Part shown: positions 7,911 through 13,605 of the stretch, one piece after another | How the letters are laid out: every line of letters begins with the position of its first letter | Position numbering within the stretch: the first letter of the stretch is position 1 | NCBI RefSeq assembly: GCF_020873895.1 | Contig: NZ_JAHWGT010000054.1 | Span: forward strand, 1 to 33,215 | Direction: 5' to 3' | Length of the DNA: 33,215 nucleotides | From: Streptomyces sp. DH12 | GTDB taxonomy: Bacteria; Actinomycetota; Actinomycetes; Streptomycetales; Streptomycetaceae | Program-made: the position numbers and the translations under genes | Notes under the pieces: model-generated | The model's database searches: none | Told to the model about the DNA's origin: nothing | The model's input: the letters and a program-made list of their open reading frames with translations, nothing else

Positions 7911-8713
7911 CCCGCGTCCTCCTCCGCGATCCCGGCGAACGAGTACGGCGCCCACGGTCCCGTCAGCTCGACGCGCACTCCCTCGGCCGACGCCTCGCCG
8001 ACGAGCGCGACGAACGCCTCGCTGCGGTCCCGGGCGACCAGGTAGGCCGCGTTGAGGACGTTCACCCCGCCCGCGTCGCCCGCCAGACGCGGGTCCTGCG
8101 GCGGATGCAGGGCGGTGGCCTCGGCGTGCCCGCCGAGCCGCTCGTGCAGCGTGCGCGCGACCGCGTCGGCGCGCCGCATGCCGTCCTCCCGGCCGTCGCG
8201 CTCCCTCAGCCGGCGCCGCAGGTAGTCGCGGCCGGAGCCGACCGCGCCCGCGCTCCCGGCGGGCACCGGCTCCCGCGGCGCGGGAGCCGGTGCGGTTGCC
8301 GGTTGCTCCGCGTACACCTTCACCCCCCACTCGACCCGCCCGTCCAGCCGGTCCAGCGCGCGCACGAACCGGTCGTGCCCCTCCTGGAGCAGCCGCCGCA
8401 CCCCGCTGTCGTCGCGGCACACCGTGGCGAGCCGCAGCGGCAGCGGGGAGGTGACGGTGGTCAGCGCGGCCAGCACGGCGTCGTGACCGCGGGCGGTGTC
8501 CGCCAGCCAGTCCAGGTCCTCCAGCCGGGCGCGCAGCGGCCCCTCGTCGAACTCCTCCGCCGGCACCGACCCGACCACGGCGACCAGGTCCTCGTGGCGG
8601 AGCAGCCGGGGCGGGTCCCCGGCGATGCCGGCGGCCCCCTCGGGGAGGACGCCGTCGAAGGGGCGGCACACGGCGTAGACGTACCGCAGGCGCGGGCTCG
8701 TCGGGGTGGTCAT
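7907..8713 (-). CDS. gvpL: Gas vesicle protein GvpL (GvpF/L family)
   Basis: 268 aa. ATG 8713 overlaps the gvpJ stop as ATGA. It begins RLRYVYAVCRPFDG, the usual GvpF/L opening, and contains PLRLATVCRDDSGVRRLLQE and VEWGVKVYAEQ. Near the end is LNAAYLVARDRSEAFVAL, then VELTGPWAPYSFAGI, the typical closing GPWPPYSF-like motif. GvpF/L proteins interact with the structural GvpA and other minor proteins early in vesicle assembly. About 30 residues of Pro/Ala linker (around 140-165) separate the two alpha/beta halves. Confidence 0.92.
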   Translation of the reverse strand: MTTPTSPRLRYVYAVCRPFDGVLPEGAAGIAGDPPRLLRHEDLVAVVGSVPAEEFDEGPLRARLEDLDWLADTARGHDAVLAALTTVTSPLPLRLATVCRDDSGVRRLLQEGHDRFVRALDRLDGRVEWGVKVYAEQPATAPAPAPREPVPAGSAGAVGSGRDYLRRRLRERDGREDGMRRADAVARTLHERLGGHAEATALHPPQDPRLAGDAGGVNVLNAAYLVARDRSEAFVALVGEASAEGVRVELTGPWAPYSFAGIAEEDAG

Positions 8714-9027
8714 GACGTGCGCTCCTCCAGTTCGGTGAGGCGGCGGCGGAGTTCCGCGTTCTCACTCGCCAGCTCGTCCCGGCGGGCGTGCGAGGAGAGC
8801 GCGGGGTCGCTCTCCCACCAGTCGATGCCCATCTCCTTCGCGCGGTCCACGGAGGCGACGACGAGCCGCAGCTTGATGGTCAGCAGCTCGATGTCGAGCA
8901 GGTTGATCCTGATGTCACCCGCGATGACGATGCCCTTGTCGAGGACGCGTTCGAGGATGTCGGCGAGGTTGGCCCCGCCGCCGCTGTCGGACGGGTAGGA
9001 GGCCGGCAGGCGGCCGGGGGTGGTCAT
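8710..9027 (-). CDS. gvpJ: Gas vesicle protein GvpJ (GvpA family)
   Basis: 105 aa. ATG 9027 overlaps the gvpG stop as ATGA. Residues about 20-68 (NLADILERVLDKGIVIAGDI, then RINLLDIELLTIKLRLVVAS) are the GvpA-like core. The C-terminal 40 residues are charged and helical (ASENAELRRRLTELEERTS), suggesting a short coiled coil absent from the main structural GvpA. A minor or tip protein of the vesicle by family. Confidence 0.9.
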   Translation of the reverse strand: MTTPGRLPASYPSDSGGGANLADILERVLDKGIVIAGDIRINLLDIELLTIKLRLVVASVDRAKEMGIDWWESDPALSSHARRDELASENAELRRRLTELEERTS

Positions 9028-9260
9028 GTCTGTCTGGTGCCCTTCTCCAGTCGGTCGAGCAGCTCGTCCTCCTGGCGGTCGAAGGTGGCCTCGTCGATCT
9101 CGCCGGCCTCCAGCCGCTCGGCCAGGCGGGCGAGTTCACGGTGGACGGCGGCCGGGTCGTAGTACTGCCGCTCCGCCTCCTCGACCACCTGGCGCAGTAC
9201 CCAGGCGGTGCCGCGCAGCGGCGCCGCGGGCAGCATGAGCAGCTCTCCGAGCAGGCCCAC
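9024..9260 (-). CDS. gvpG: Gas vesicle protein GvpG
   Basis: 78 aa starting at GTG 9260, six bases after the gvpF stop. It opens MGLLGELLMLPAAPLRGTAW and continues VLRQVVEEAERQYYDP with an acidic helical tail (RLEAGEIDEATFDRQEDEL), the standard GvpG layout. A minor assembly protein. The ribosome site lies inside the end of gvpF and is weak, so translation is probably coupled. Confidence 0.9.
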   Translation of the reverse strand: MGLLGELLMLPAAPLRGTAWVLRQVVEEAERQYYDPAAVHRELARLAERLEAGEIDEATFDRQEDELLDRLEKGTRQT

Positions 9261-9266
9261 GGCGGC

Positions 9267-9980
9267 CTACTCGACGAAGCTGTACGGCGGGAGCGGCCCG
9301 TTCAGCTGCACGACGAGGTGCCCGTGCTCCTTGCGGAGGGCGTCGACGGCGGCCGTGAACTCCTCGGCCCGGTCGCGCTCCACGAGGAACGACAGGTTCG
9401 CCAGCCGGCCGGTGTCGGGCGCGGGCCGGCAGTCGGCGGCCGCCTCCTGCAGGGACTCCTGCACGAGGACCGCGTCCTGCGCCTCACGGGCGCGCACCGC
9501 CGCCGCCACGCGCTCGCCCAGGGCGAGCTTCTGCTCGTACGTCCCGCCGCCGGCTGACCGGCTCTCCTGGCTGAGGGCGCGCAGCTCCGGATTGTCGATG
9601 AGGACCTGGTGCAGCACGGCCTCCTCGTCGTGGACCGCCTTCACGTTGTACTCGACCTTGCCGTCGAGTGCCCGCAGCCGCTCCAGGTAGTGGGACTCGC
9701 GCTCGCGCAGCACGGCCACGACGGCGTCGTCGTCGGGGGACACCCCGCCGAACCGCAGCGGCAGTATGGTGCCGGCCGAGCCGGCCTCGGCCAGCACGCC
9801 CTGGTGGGCGAGGAGGTCGCGACGCTTGGGCCGCAGCTGCTCGGGCGCGTCGCTGACCAGCGCCGCCAGCTCGCCGTGGGTGAGGACGCGCACGGGGCGG
9901 GGCGGCTCTCCGATGCCGTCCGCCTTCTCCGGGAGCGCCGGGTGCGAACGGCGGGTGATGCCGTAGACGTACGTGCTCAC
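9267..9980 (-). CDS. gvpF: Gas vesicle protein GvpF (GvpF/L family)
   Basis: 237 aa. GTG 9980 (VSTYVYGITRRSHPALPE) overlaps the gvpA stop as GTGA. The family pattern is clear: the opening beta strand, then ILPLRFGGVSPDDDAVVAVL, KVEYNVKAVHDEEAVL, LSFLVERDRAEEFTAAVDAL and the closing VQLNGPLPPYSFVE. The operon thus has two GvpF/L paralogues, as Streptomyces clusters usually do. GvpF binds GvpA and is thought to chaperone or nucleate assembly. Confidence 0.93.
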   Translation of the reverse strand: MSTYVYGITRRSHPALPEKADGIGEPPRPVRVLTHGELAALVSDAPEQLRPKRRDLLAHQGVLAEAGSAGTILPLRFGGVSPDDDAVVAVLRERESHYLERLRALDGKVEYNVKAVHDEEAVLHQVLIDNPELRALSQESRSAGGGTYEQKLALGERVAAAVRAREAQDAVLVQESLQEAAADCRPAPDTGRLANLSFLVERDRAEEFTAAVDALRKEHGHLVVQLNGPLPPYSFVE

Positions 9981-10378
9981 TTCTCCTGCTCCTCCTTCTT
10001 GGCGGACGACGACGACCGGGAGGACCGGCTTCCGCCGCCGAGCGTGTCGGACAGCGACTGCGCCGCCCCCTGGATCGCACCCTTGGTCTTGCCCCGCGCG
10101 CCGGACTCGGTCATGCCGTCGACCAGTTCGGGCAGGCCCGGGTTCTTCCGCGGGCCGGCCTCCAGGTCGAGGCGGTTGCACGCCTCGGCGAAGCGCAGGT
10201 AGGTGTCGACGCTCGCGACCACGACCCGCACGTCGATCTTCAGGATCTCGATGCCGACGAGCGACACGCGGACGAAGGCGTCGATGACGAGCCCGCGGTC
10301 CAGGACCAGTTCCAGGACGTCGTACAGGCCACTGGAACCGCCGGAACCGCCCGGGGCCGTCCTTGCCTCAACAGTCAT
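9977..10378 (-). CDS. gvpA: Major gas vesicle structural protein GvpA with C-terminal tail
   Basis: 133 aa from ATG 10378, with GAGGGAG upstream in the 26-bp gap after gvpO. Residues about 18-80 hold the conserved wall-protein core: LYDVLELVLDRGLVIDAFVR, then VSLVGIEILKIDVRVVVASV and DTYLRFAEACNRLDLE. Classical GvpA ends soon after this; here about 50 more residues follow, with PELVDGMTESGARGKTKGAI and a Ser/Arg/Lys/Glu-rich end (SRSSRSSSSAKKEEQEK). Long tails of this kind are, from memory, usual for Streptomyces GvpA and could change how ribs pack or what the protein binds. Streptomyces are not known for visible vesicles, so the assembled state is uncertain. Confidence 0.93.
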   Translation of the reverse strand: MTVEARTAPGGSGGSSGLYDVLELVLDRGLVIDAFVRVSLVGIEILKIDVRVVVASVDTYLRFAEACNRLDLEAGPRKNPGLPELVDGMTESGARGKTKGAIQGAAQSLSDTLGGGSRSSRSSSSAKKEEQEK

Positions 10379-10404
10379 GTGCTTGCTCCCTCTCTGATCG
10401 GTGG

Positions 10405-10668
10405 TCAGCGGGACCGGTCGTCCGCCTTGCCCCGCTCGTACCGGCGGACCCGCCGGTACCCGGTGAGTTCGCCGTCCCCGTCGAGCTCCACCTCGTAGGA
10501 GGCCAGCAGACTCGTGGTGTCGGGGATGCGGGACAGTTCGACGACTTCGACGGTCAACCGCCAGCCGTCGTCCGTGCGCTCGAAGGAGGACACGGACTCG
10601 GGTGCCTGCCCGGTGAGTTGGGAGAGCTGCTCACAGGCGAGGCGCAGGGTCTCTGATGCGTTGGCCAT
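10405..10668 (-). CDS. gvpO: Gas vesicle protein GvpO
   Basis: 87 aa, first gene of the operon. ATG 10668 is preceded by CGGAGG at good spacing. Features: LACEQLSQLTGQAPESVSSF, then RTDDGWRLTVEVVELSRIPD, TTSLLASYEVELDGDGELTG and YRRVRRYERG, the GvpO pattern. The upstream boundary is a strong hairpin at 10721-10757, leaving about 50 bp for a promoter, so the operon promoter must be very close or transcription reads through. Confidence 0.92.
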   Translation of the reverse strand: MANASETLRLACEQLSQLTGQAPESVSSFERTDDGWRLTVEVVELSRIPDTTSLLASYEVELDGDGELTGYRRVRRYERGKADDRSR

Positions 10669-10720
10669 GTCTGCCTCCGGGTTGCCGCCCCGCCCGTGCG
10701 CAAACCTGGGGCGGAGACGA

Positions 10721-10757
10721 CGGCGGCGGCTCCCCTGGGGACGGGGAGCCGCCGCCG
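10721..10757 (-). terminator. Strong hairpin terminator between glsB-like gene and gvp operon
   Basis: Perfect 15-bp arms cggcggcggctcccc (10721-10735) and ggggagccgccgccg (10743-10757) with a 7-base loop. It begins 14 bases after the stop of the GlsB-like gene and just upstream of gvpO on the same strand. Confidence 0.8.
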
Positions 10758-10770
10758 GGTGGGTTGACGG

Positions 10771-11049
10771 TCAGGCGTGCCGGTGCGAGGAACGGCCGCC
10801 GGTGACCATGCGGTAGACGGCGAGCAGGATCACCGAACCGACCACCGCGGCCACCCAGGTGGACAGGTCGAAGAAGCCGTCGATGGAGTCGACGCCGAAG
10901 AGGACCTTCCCCAGCCAACCGCCCAGGAGACCGCCGGCGATACCGATGAGCATGGTGATGAGGATGCCGCCGGGGTCGCGTCCCGGCATCAGGGCCTTGG
11001 CGATCATGCCGGCCAGCAGACCGATCAGTATCCACGCGATGATTCCCAT
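10771..11049 (-). CDS. GlsB/YeaQ/YmgE family stress-response membrane protein
   Basis: 92 aa from ATG 11049, with GGAGGAG upstream. Three hydrophobic segments: MGIIAWILIGLLAGMIAKAL (1-20), GGILITMLIGIAGGLLGGWL (27-46) and WVAAVVGSVILLAVYRMV (65-82). The glycine pattern and the PGRDPGG loop are those of the transglycosylase-associated/YeaQ family, small inner-membrane proteins often induced by stress. The molecular role is unknown. The leader carries three perfect 14-bp repeats (11072-11113). Confidence 0.9.
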   Translation of the reverse strand: MGIIAWILIGLLAGMIAKALMPGRDPGGILITMLIGIAGGLLGGWLGKVLFGVDSIDGFFDLSTWVAAVVGSVILLAVYRMVTGGRSSHRHA

Positions 11050-11071
11050 GGAGCTCTCCTCCGTCGTCTCG

Positions 11072-11113
11072 GGCCGTTGCCTCTCGGCCGTTGCCTCTCG
11101 GCCGTTGCCTCTC
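11072..11113. repeat. Three perfect 14-bp tandem repeats (ggccgttgcctctc)
   Basis: Copies at 11072-11085, 11086-11099 and 11100-11113 are identical. They lie 23-64 bp upstream of the GlsB-like start, in its promoter or leader, and between it and the divergent WhiB-like gene. Either a regulator-binding array or a slippage-prone leader; no protein is encoded here. Confidence 0.9.
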
Positions 11114-11257
11114 AGGGGACCGCCTGCGCCGTCGCGGCGATTCCAAACCCGCCGCGCTCCGGGCCCCTTACCGCACTCACGGCTGGCATGTGCGCGTTTG
11201 CCCACTTTCACCAACTCGGGCCGTCTCGCCCGTTTCAATGCGGTGGAGGCGGTCAGG

Positions 11258-11279
11258 CGCACACAGTGCGCGGTGTGCG
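11258..11279. promoter_or_regulatory. Inverted repeat upstream of the WhiB-like gene
   Basis: cgcacac at 11258-11264 and gtgtgcg at 11273-11279, an 8-base spacer between them, centred about 50 bp before GTG 11320. The geometry fits a dimeric regulator's operator, or a small stem in the 5' leader. Confidence 0.35.
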
Positions 11280-11319
11280 ACCCGGAGCCGCGCCACCGAC
11301 GAACGGAGGAGGAACTCCC

Positions 11320-11577
11320 GTGGAGAACTGGCGACAGGCGGCCGCGTGCCGTCACGAGGACCCTGACCTGTTCTTCCCCGTGGGGACCAGCGGGCCGGCC
11401 GTCATGCAGGCCGAGGAGGCCAAGAAGATCTGCGGCCGCTGCCCCGTGCGGGAGCAGTGCCTGCAGTGGGCCGTGGAGACGAGTCAGGACTTCGGCGTGT
11501 GGGGCGGGGCCGACGAGGCCGAGCGGCGTACGCTGCGCCGCCGCGCCGCCCGTGCCGGCCGGCGCAACAGCGGCTGA
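11320..11577 (+). CDS. WhiB-like iron-sulfur transcription factor (WblE-like)
   Basis: 85 aa from GTG 11320 with GGAGGAGG upstream. Four cysteines, Cys10, Cys38, Cys41 and Cys47 (C-x27-C-x2-C-x5-C), should hold the [4Fe-4S] cluster. GVWGG is at 59-63, followed by the basic tail RRTLRRRAARAGRR for DNA contact. Length, DPDLFFPVG and the AEEAKKICGRCPVREQCLQW block resemble Streptomyces WblE; WhiB, WhiD and the AT-hook WblC type look less similar. Wbl proteins bind the principal sigma factor and tune development and redox or stress genes. It is divergent from the GlsB-like gene, so the two may share control. Confidence 0.9.
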   Translation: MENWRQAAACRHEDPDLFFPVGTSGPAVMQAEEAKKICGRCPVREQCLQWAVETSQDFGVWGGADEAERRTLRRRAARAGRRNSG

Positions 11578-11681
11578 CCGGCCGTGCCGGCACGACGCCC
11601 GCGGGACCGGCCCGGCGCCCCGTCCGACGCCAGGTCGGGTGGGTCGCGGGACGCGGCCGGGGCCCGGGCACGTGAACACGG

Positions 11682-11710
11682 CCGCCCCCGGCCGGAGCGG
11701 CCAGGGGCGG
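11682..11710. terminator. Bidirectional terminator hairpin
   Basis: ccgcccc (11682-11688) pairs with ggggcgg (11704-11710); inside it ggccg (11690-11694) pairs with cggcc (11698-11702) around a GAG loop, with one C/A mismatch. It lies between the convergent WhiB-like and antiporter genes. Confidence 0.6.
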
Positions 11711-11729
11711 GGAGCGCGGGCGCGTCGGG

Positions 11730-12971
11730 TCAGGCCCGGCCGGCCGTGCCGTCCTCCACCGGTTCGAGCATCTCCTCGCGCGGCGGGGAACCCGCCGCGG
11801 CGCCGCCCCCGCGCAACCGCGCGGTCAGACGGGTGGCCACCGGCTCGGTGTAACGGGCGGTGAGCGGGCCCACGATGACGAGGATCAGGACGTAGGCGGT
11901 CGCCAGCGGACCGAGCGAGGGCTCGATCCCGGCGGTCACGGCCAGCCCGGCGATGACGATGGAGAACTCGCCGCGCGCCACCAGCGTCCCCCCGGCCCGC
12001 CAACGGCCCTTGGGCGATATGCCGGCCCGCTTCGCCGCCCAGTACCCCGTCGCGATCTTCGTGCCGGCCGTCACCACGGCCAGTGCCAGGGCGGGCAGCA
12101 GCACGGGCGGGATGCTGGCGGGGTCGGTGTGCAGCCCGAAGAAGACGAAGAACACGGCGGCGAACAGGTCACGCAGCGGGCTCAGCAGGTGGTGGGCGCC
12201 CTCCGCGGCCTCCCCGGAGAGCGCGATGCCCACCAGGAACGCGCCGACCGCCGCCGACACCTGGAGCTGCTGGGCGATCCCCGCCACCAGCAGTGTCAGG
12301 CCGAGGACGACCAGCAGCAGCTTCTCCGGGTCGTCGCTGGAGACGAAGCGGGAGATGACCCGGCCGAAGCGCAGCGCCAGGAAGAGCACCAGGCCCGCCA
12401 CGCCCAGCGCGACGGCCAGGGTCACGCTGCCCGCGGCCAGCCCGACGCCCGCCAGCAGGGCCGTGATGATCGGCAGGTACACGGCCATCGCCAGGTCCTC
12501 CAGGACCAGGATGCTCAGCACGACCGGCGTCTCCCGGTTGCCGAGCCGCCCGAGGTCTCCGAGGACCTTGGCGATCACCCCGGAGGAGGAGATCCAGGTG
12601 ACGCCCGCCAGCACGACGGCGGCGACCGGCCCCCACCCCAGCAGCAGCGCCATCGCCGCCCCGGGCAGCGCGTTGAGCGCGGCGTCGACGAGGCCGGCCG
12701 GGTACTGCGTCTTGAGGTTGGTGACCAGGTCGCTGGCCGTGTACTCCAGCCCCAGCATCAGCAGGAGCAGGATGACGCCGATCTCCGCACCGATCGCCAC
12801 GAACTCCTCGCTCGCGCCGAGGGGCAGCAGCCCGCCCGTGCCGAACGCCAGTCCGGCGAGCAGGTAGAGGGGGATCGGCGAGAAGCGGAAGCGTCCCGCC
12901 AGCCGGCCGAGCACGCCCAGGCCGAGGATGATCGCACCGAACTCGATCAGGAAGAGGGCGGAGGAGTGCAC
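11730..12971 (-). CDS. CPA2-family K+/H+ antiporter (KhtU-like)
   Basis: 413 aa. GTG 12971 (VHSSALFLIE) lies 4 bases after the stop of the TrkA-C gene, so the two are translationally coupled. About 12-13 hydrophobic segments fill residues 5-390. Features of the CPA2/KefB family are WISSSGVIAKVLGDLGRLGN and LEDLAMAVYLPI (TM5-6 region), LQVSAAVGAFLVGIALSGE and RWRAGGTLVARGEFSIVIAG. The protein has no C-terminal NAD-binding domain of its own; the regulatory role is supplied by the neighbour, as in Bacillus KhtTU and YhaTU. Expected to export K+ (or another cation) in exchange for H+ at the cell membrane. Confidence 0.88.
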   Translation of the reverse strand: MHSSALFLIEFGAIILGLGVLGRLAGRFRFSPIPLYLLAGLAFGTGGLLPLGASEEFVAIGAEIGVILLLLMLGLEYTASDLVTNLKTQYPAGLVDAALNALPGAAMALLLGWGPVAAVVLAGVTWISSSGVIAKVLGDLGRLGNRETPVVLSILVLEDLAMAVYLPIITALLAGVGLAAGSVTLAVALGVAGLVLFLALRFGRVISRFVSSDDPEKLLLVVLGLTLLVAGIAQQLQVSAAVGAFLVGIALSGEAAEGAHHLLSPLRDLFAAVFFVFFGLHTDPASIPPVLLPALALAVVTAGTKIATGYWAAKRAGISPKGRWRAGGTLVARGEFSIVIAGLAVTAGIEPSLGPLATAYVLILVIVGPLTARYTEPVATRLTARLRGGGAAAGSPPREEMLEPVEDGTAGRA

Positions 12972-12975
12972 GCGC

Positions 12976-13461
12976 TCACTCCCGTCCGAGTATCGTCGCC
13001 GCGGCCTCGACGCCCTCACGGGTGCCGATCACGATGAGCGTGTCACCGCCGGCGAGCCGGAAGTCCGGTGCCGGCGAGGGGATCGCGTCGGCGCGGCGCA
13101 GGACGGCCACCACGGACGCGCCCGTCTCCGTGCGCATCCGTGTCTCCCCGAGGACGCGCCCGCTCCAGTGGGACGACGAGGGCAGTTCTATGCGCTCCGC
13201 GACCAGGCCGAGGTCGGTGGTGGAGAGCAGGTTCGGGCTGTGGTGCGCCGGCATGAGCGCGTCGATCAGCGCCTCGGCCTCGCCCGCCGTCAGCTTCAGC
13301 GACATCGCGCACTCGTCGGGATCGTCGGCGCGGTAGGTGCTGAGCACCCGCCCGCCGTCCCGCTGCGCCACCACCGAGAGGCGGCGGTGCTCGCGGGTCG
13401 TCAGGTCGTAGCGGACCCCGATACCTGGCAGGGGCGTACGGCTCATACGCGGAGCGGGCAC
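12976..13461 (-). CDS. TrkA-C domain antiporter regulatory subunit (KhtT-like)
   Basis: 161 aa, close to the 165 aa of Bacillus KhtT. GTG 13461 has GAAGGAG seven bases upstream; ATG 13446 is a weaker alternative. The N-terminal half (GIGVRYDLTTREHRRLSVVA) is the KhtT-type N domain. The C-terminal half, with SGRVLGETRMRTETGASVVA and FRLAGGDTLIVIGTREGVEA, is a TrkA-C (RCK-C) ligand-binding domain. In KhtT this domain senses c-di-AMP and pH to gate the antiporter; the same role here is inference. It is followed directly by its transporter. Confidence 0.87.
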   Translation of the reverse strand: MPAPRMSRTPLPGIGVRYDLTTREHRRLSVVAQRDGGRVLSTYRADDPDECAMSLKLTAGEAEALIDALMPAHHSPNLLSTTDLGLVAERIELPSSSHWSGRVLGETRMRTETGASVVAVLRRADAIPSPAPDFRLAGGDTLIVIGTREGVEAAATILGRE

Positions 13462-13585
13462 GGCGGAACTCCTTCGTGGCTGGCGCGAACTCGACGAGCC
13501 GACCGGCCGGAAGGCGTCGTCTTGACCGACACTTTACGTGCTCGCGGCAACGACCTCGCGTCCTTGGGACCGCCGGGGCCGATCC

Positions 13586-13605
13586 GCCGATCAGGGGCGA
13601 TCGGC
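13586..13605 (-). terminator. Hairpin overlapping the pepN stop
   Basis: gccgatc (13586-13592) and gatcggc (13599-13605) with a 6-base loop. The pepN stop codon lies inside it. A further gccgatc at 13578-13584 can pair alternatively. A weak terminator or a stop-codon structure. Confidence 0.3.

Noticed and set aside
7907-9980. Missing gvpY and gvpZ as a sign of deletion
   Set aside because: These genes are variable between Streptomyces clusters and the G/J junction is an intact ATGA overlap, so there is no scar to support a deletion.
10669-10720. Stress-sigma (SigB-like GTTT-N15-GGCAAC) promoter before gvpO
   Set aside because: GTTT and a GG..AC box occur at suitable spacing, but the -10 matches only in part; too weak to list as a promoter.
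13578-13605. Overlapping gccgatc repeats after pepN as a possible attachment site
   Set aside because: Only 7 bp long with no integrase or tRNA nearby; a hairpin is the simpler reading.
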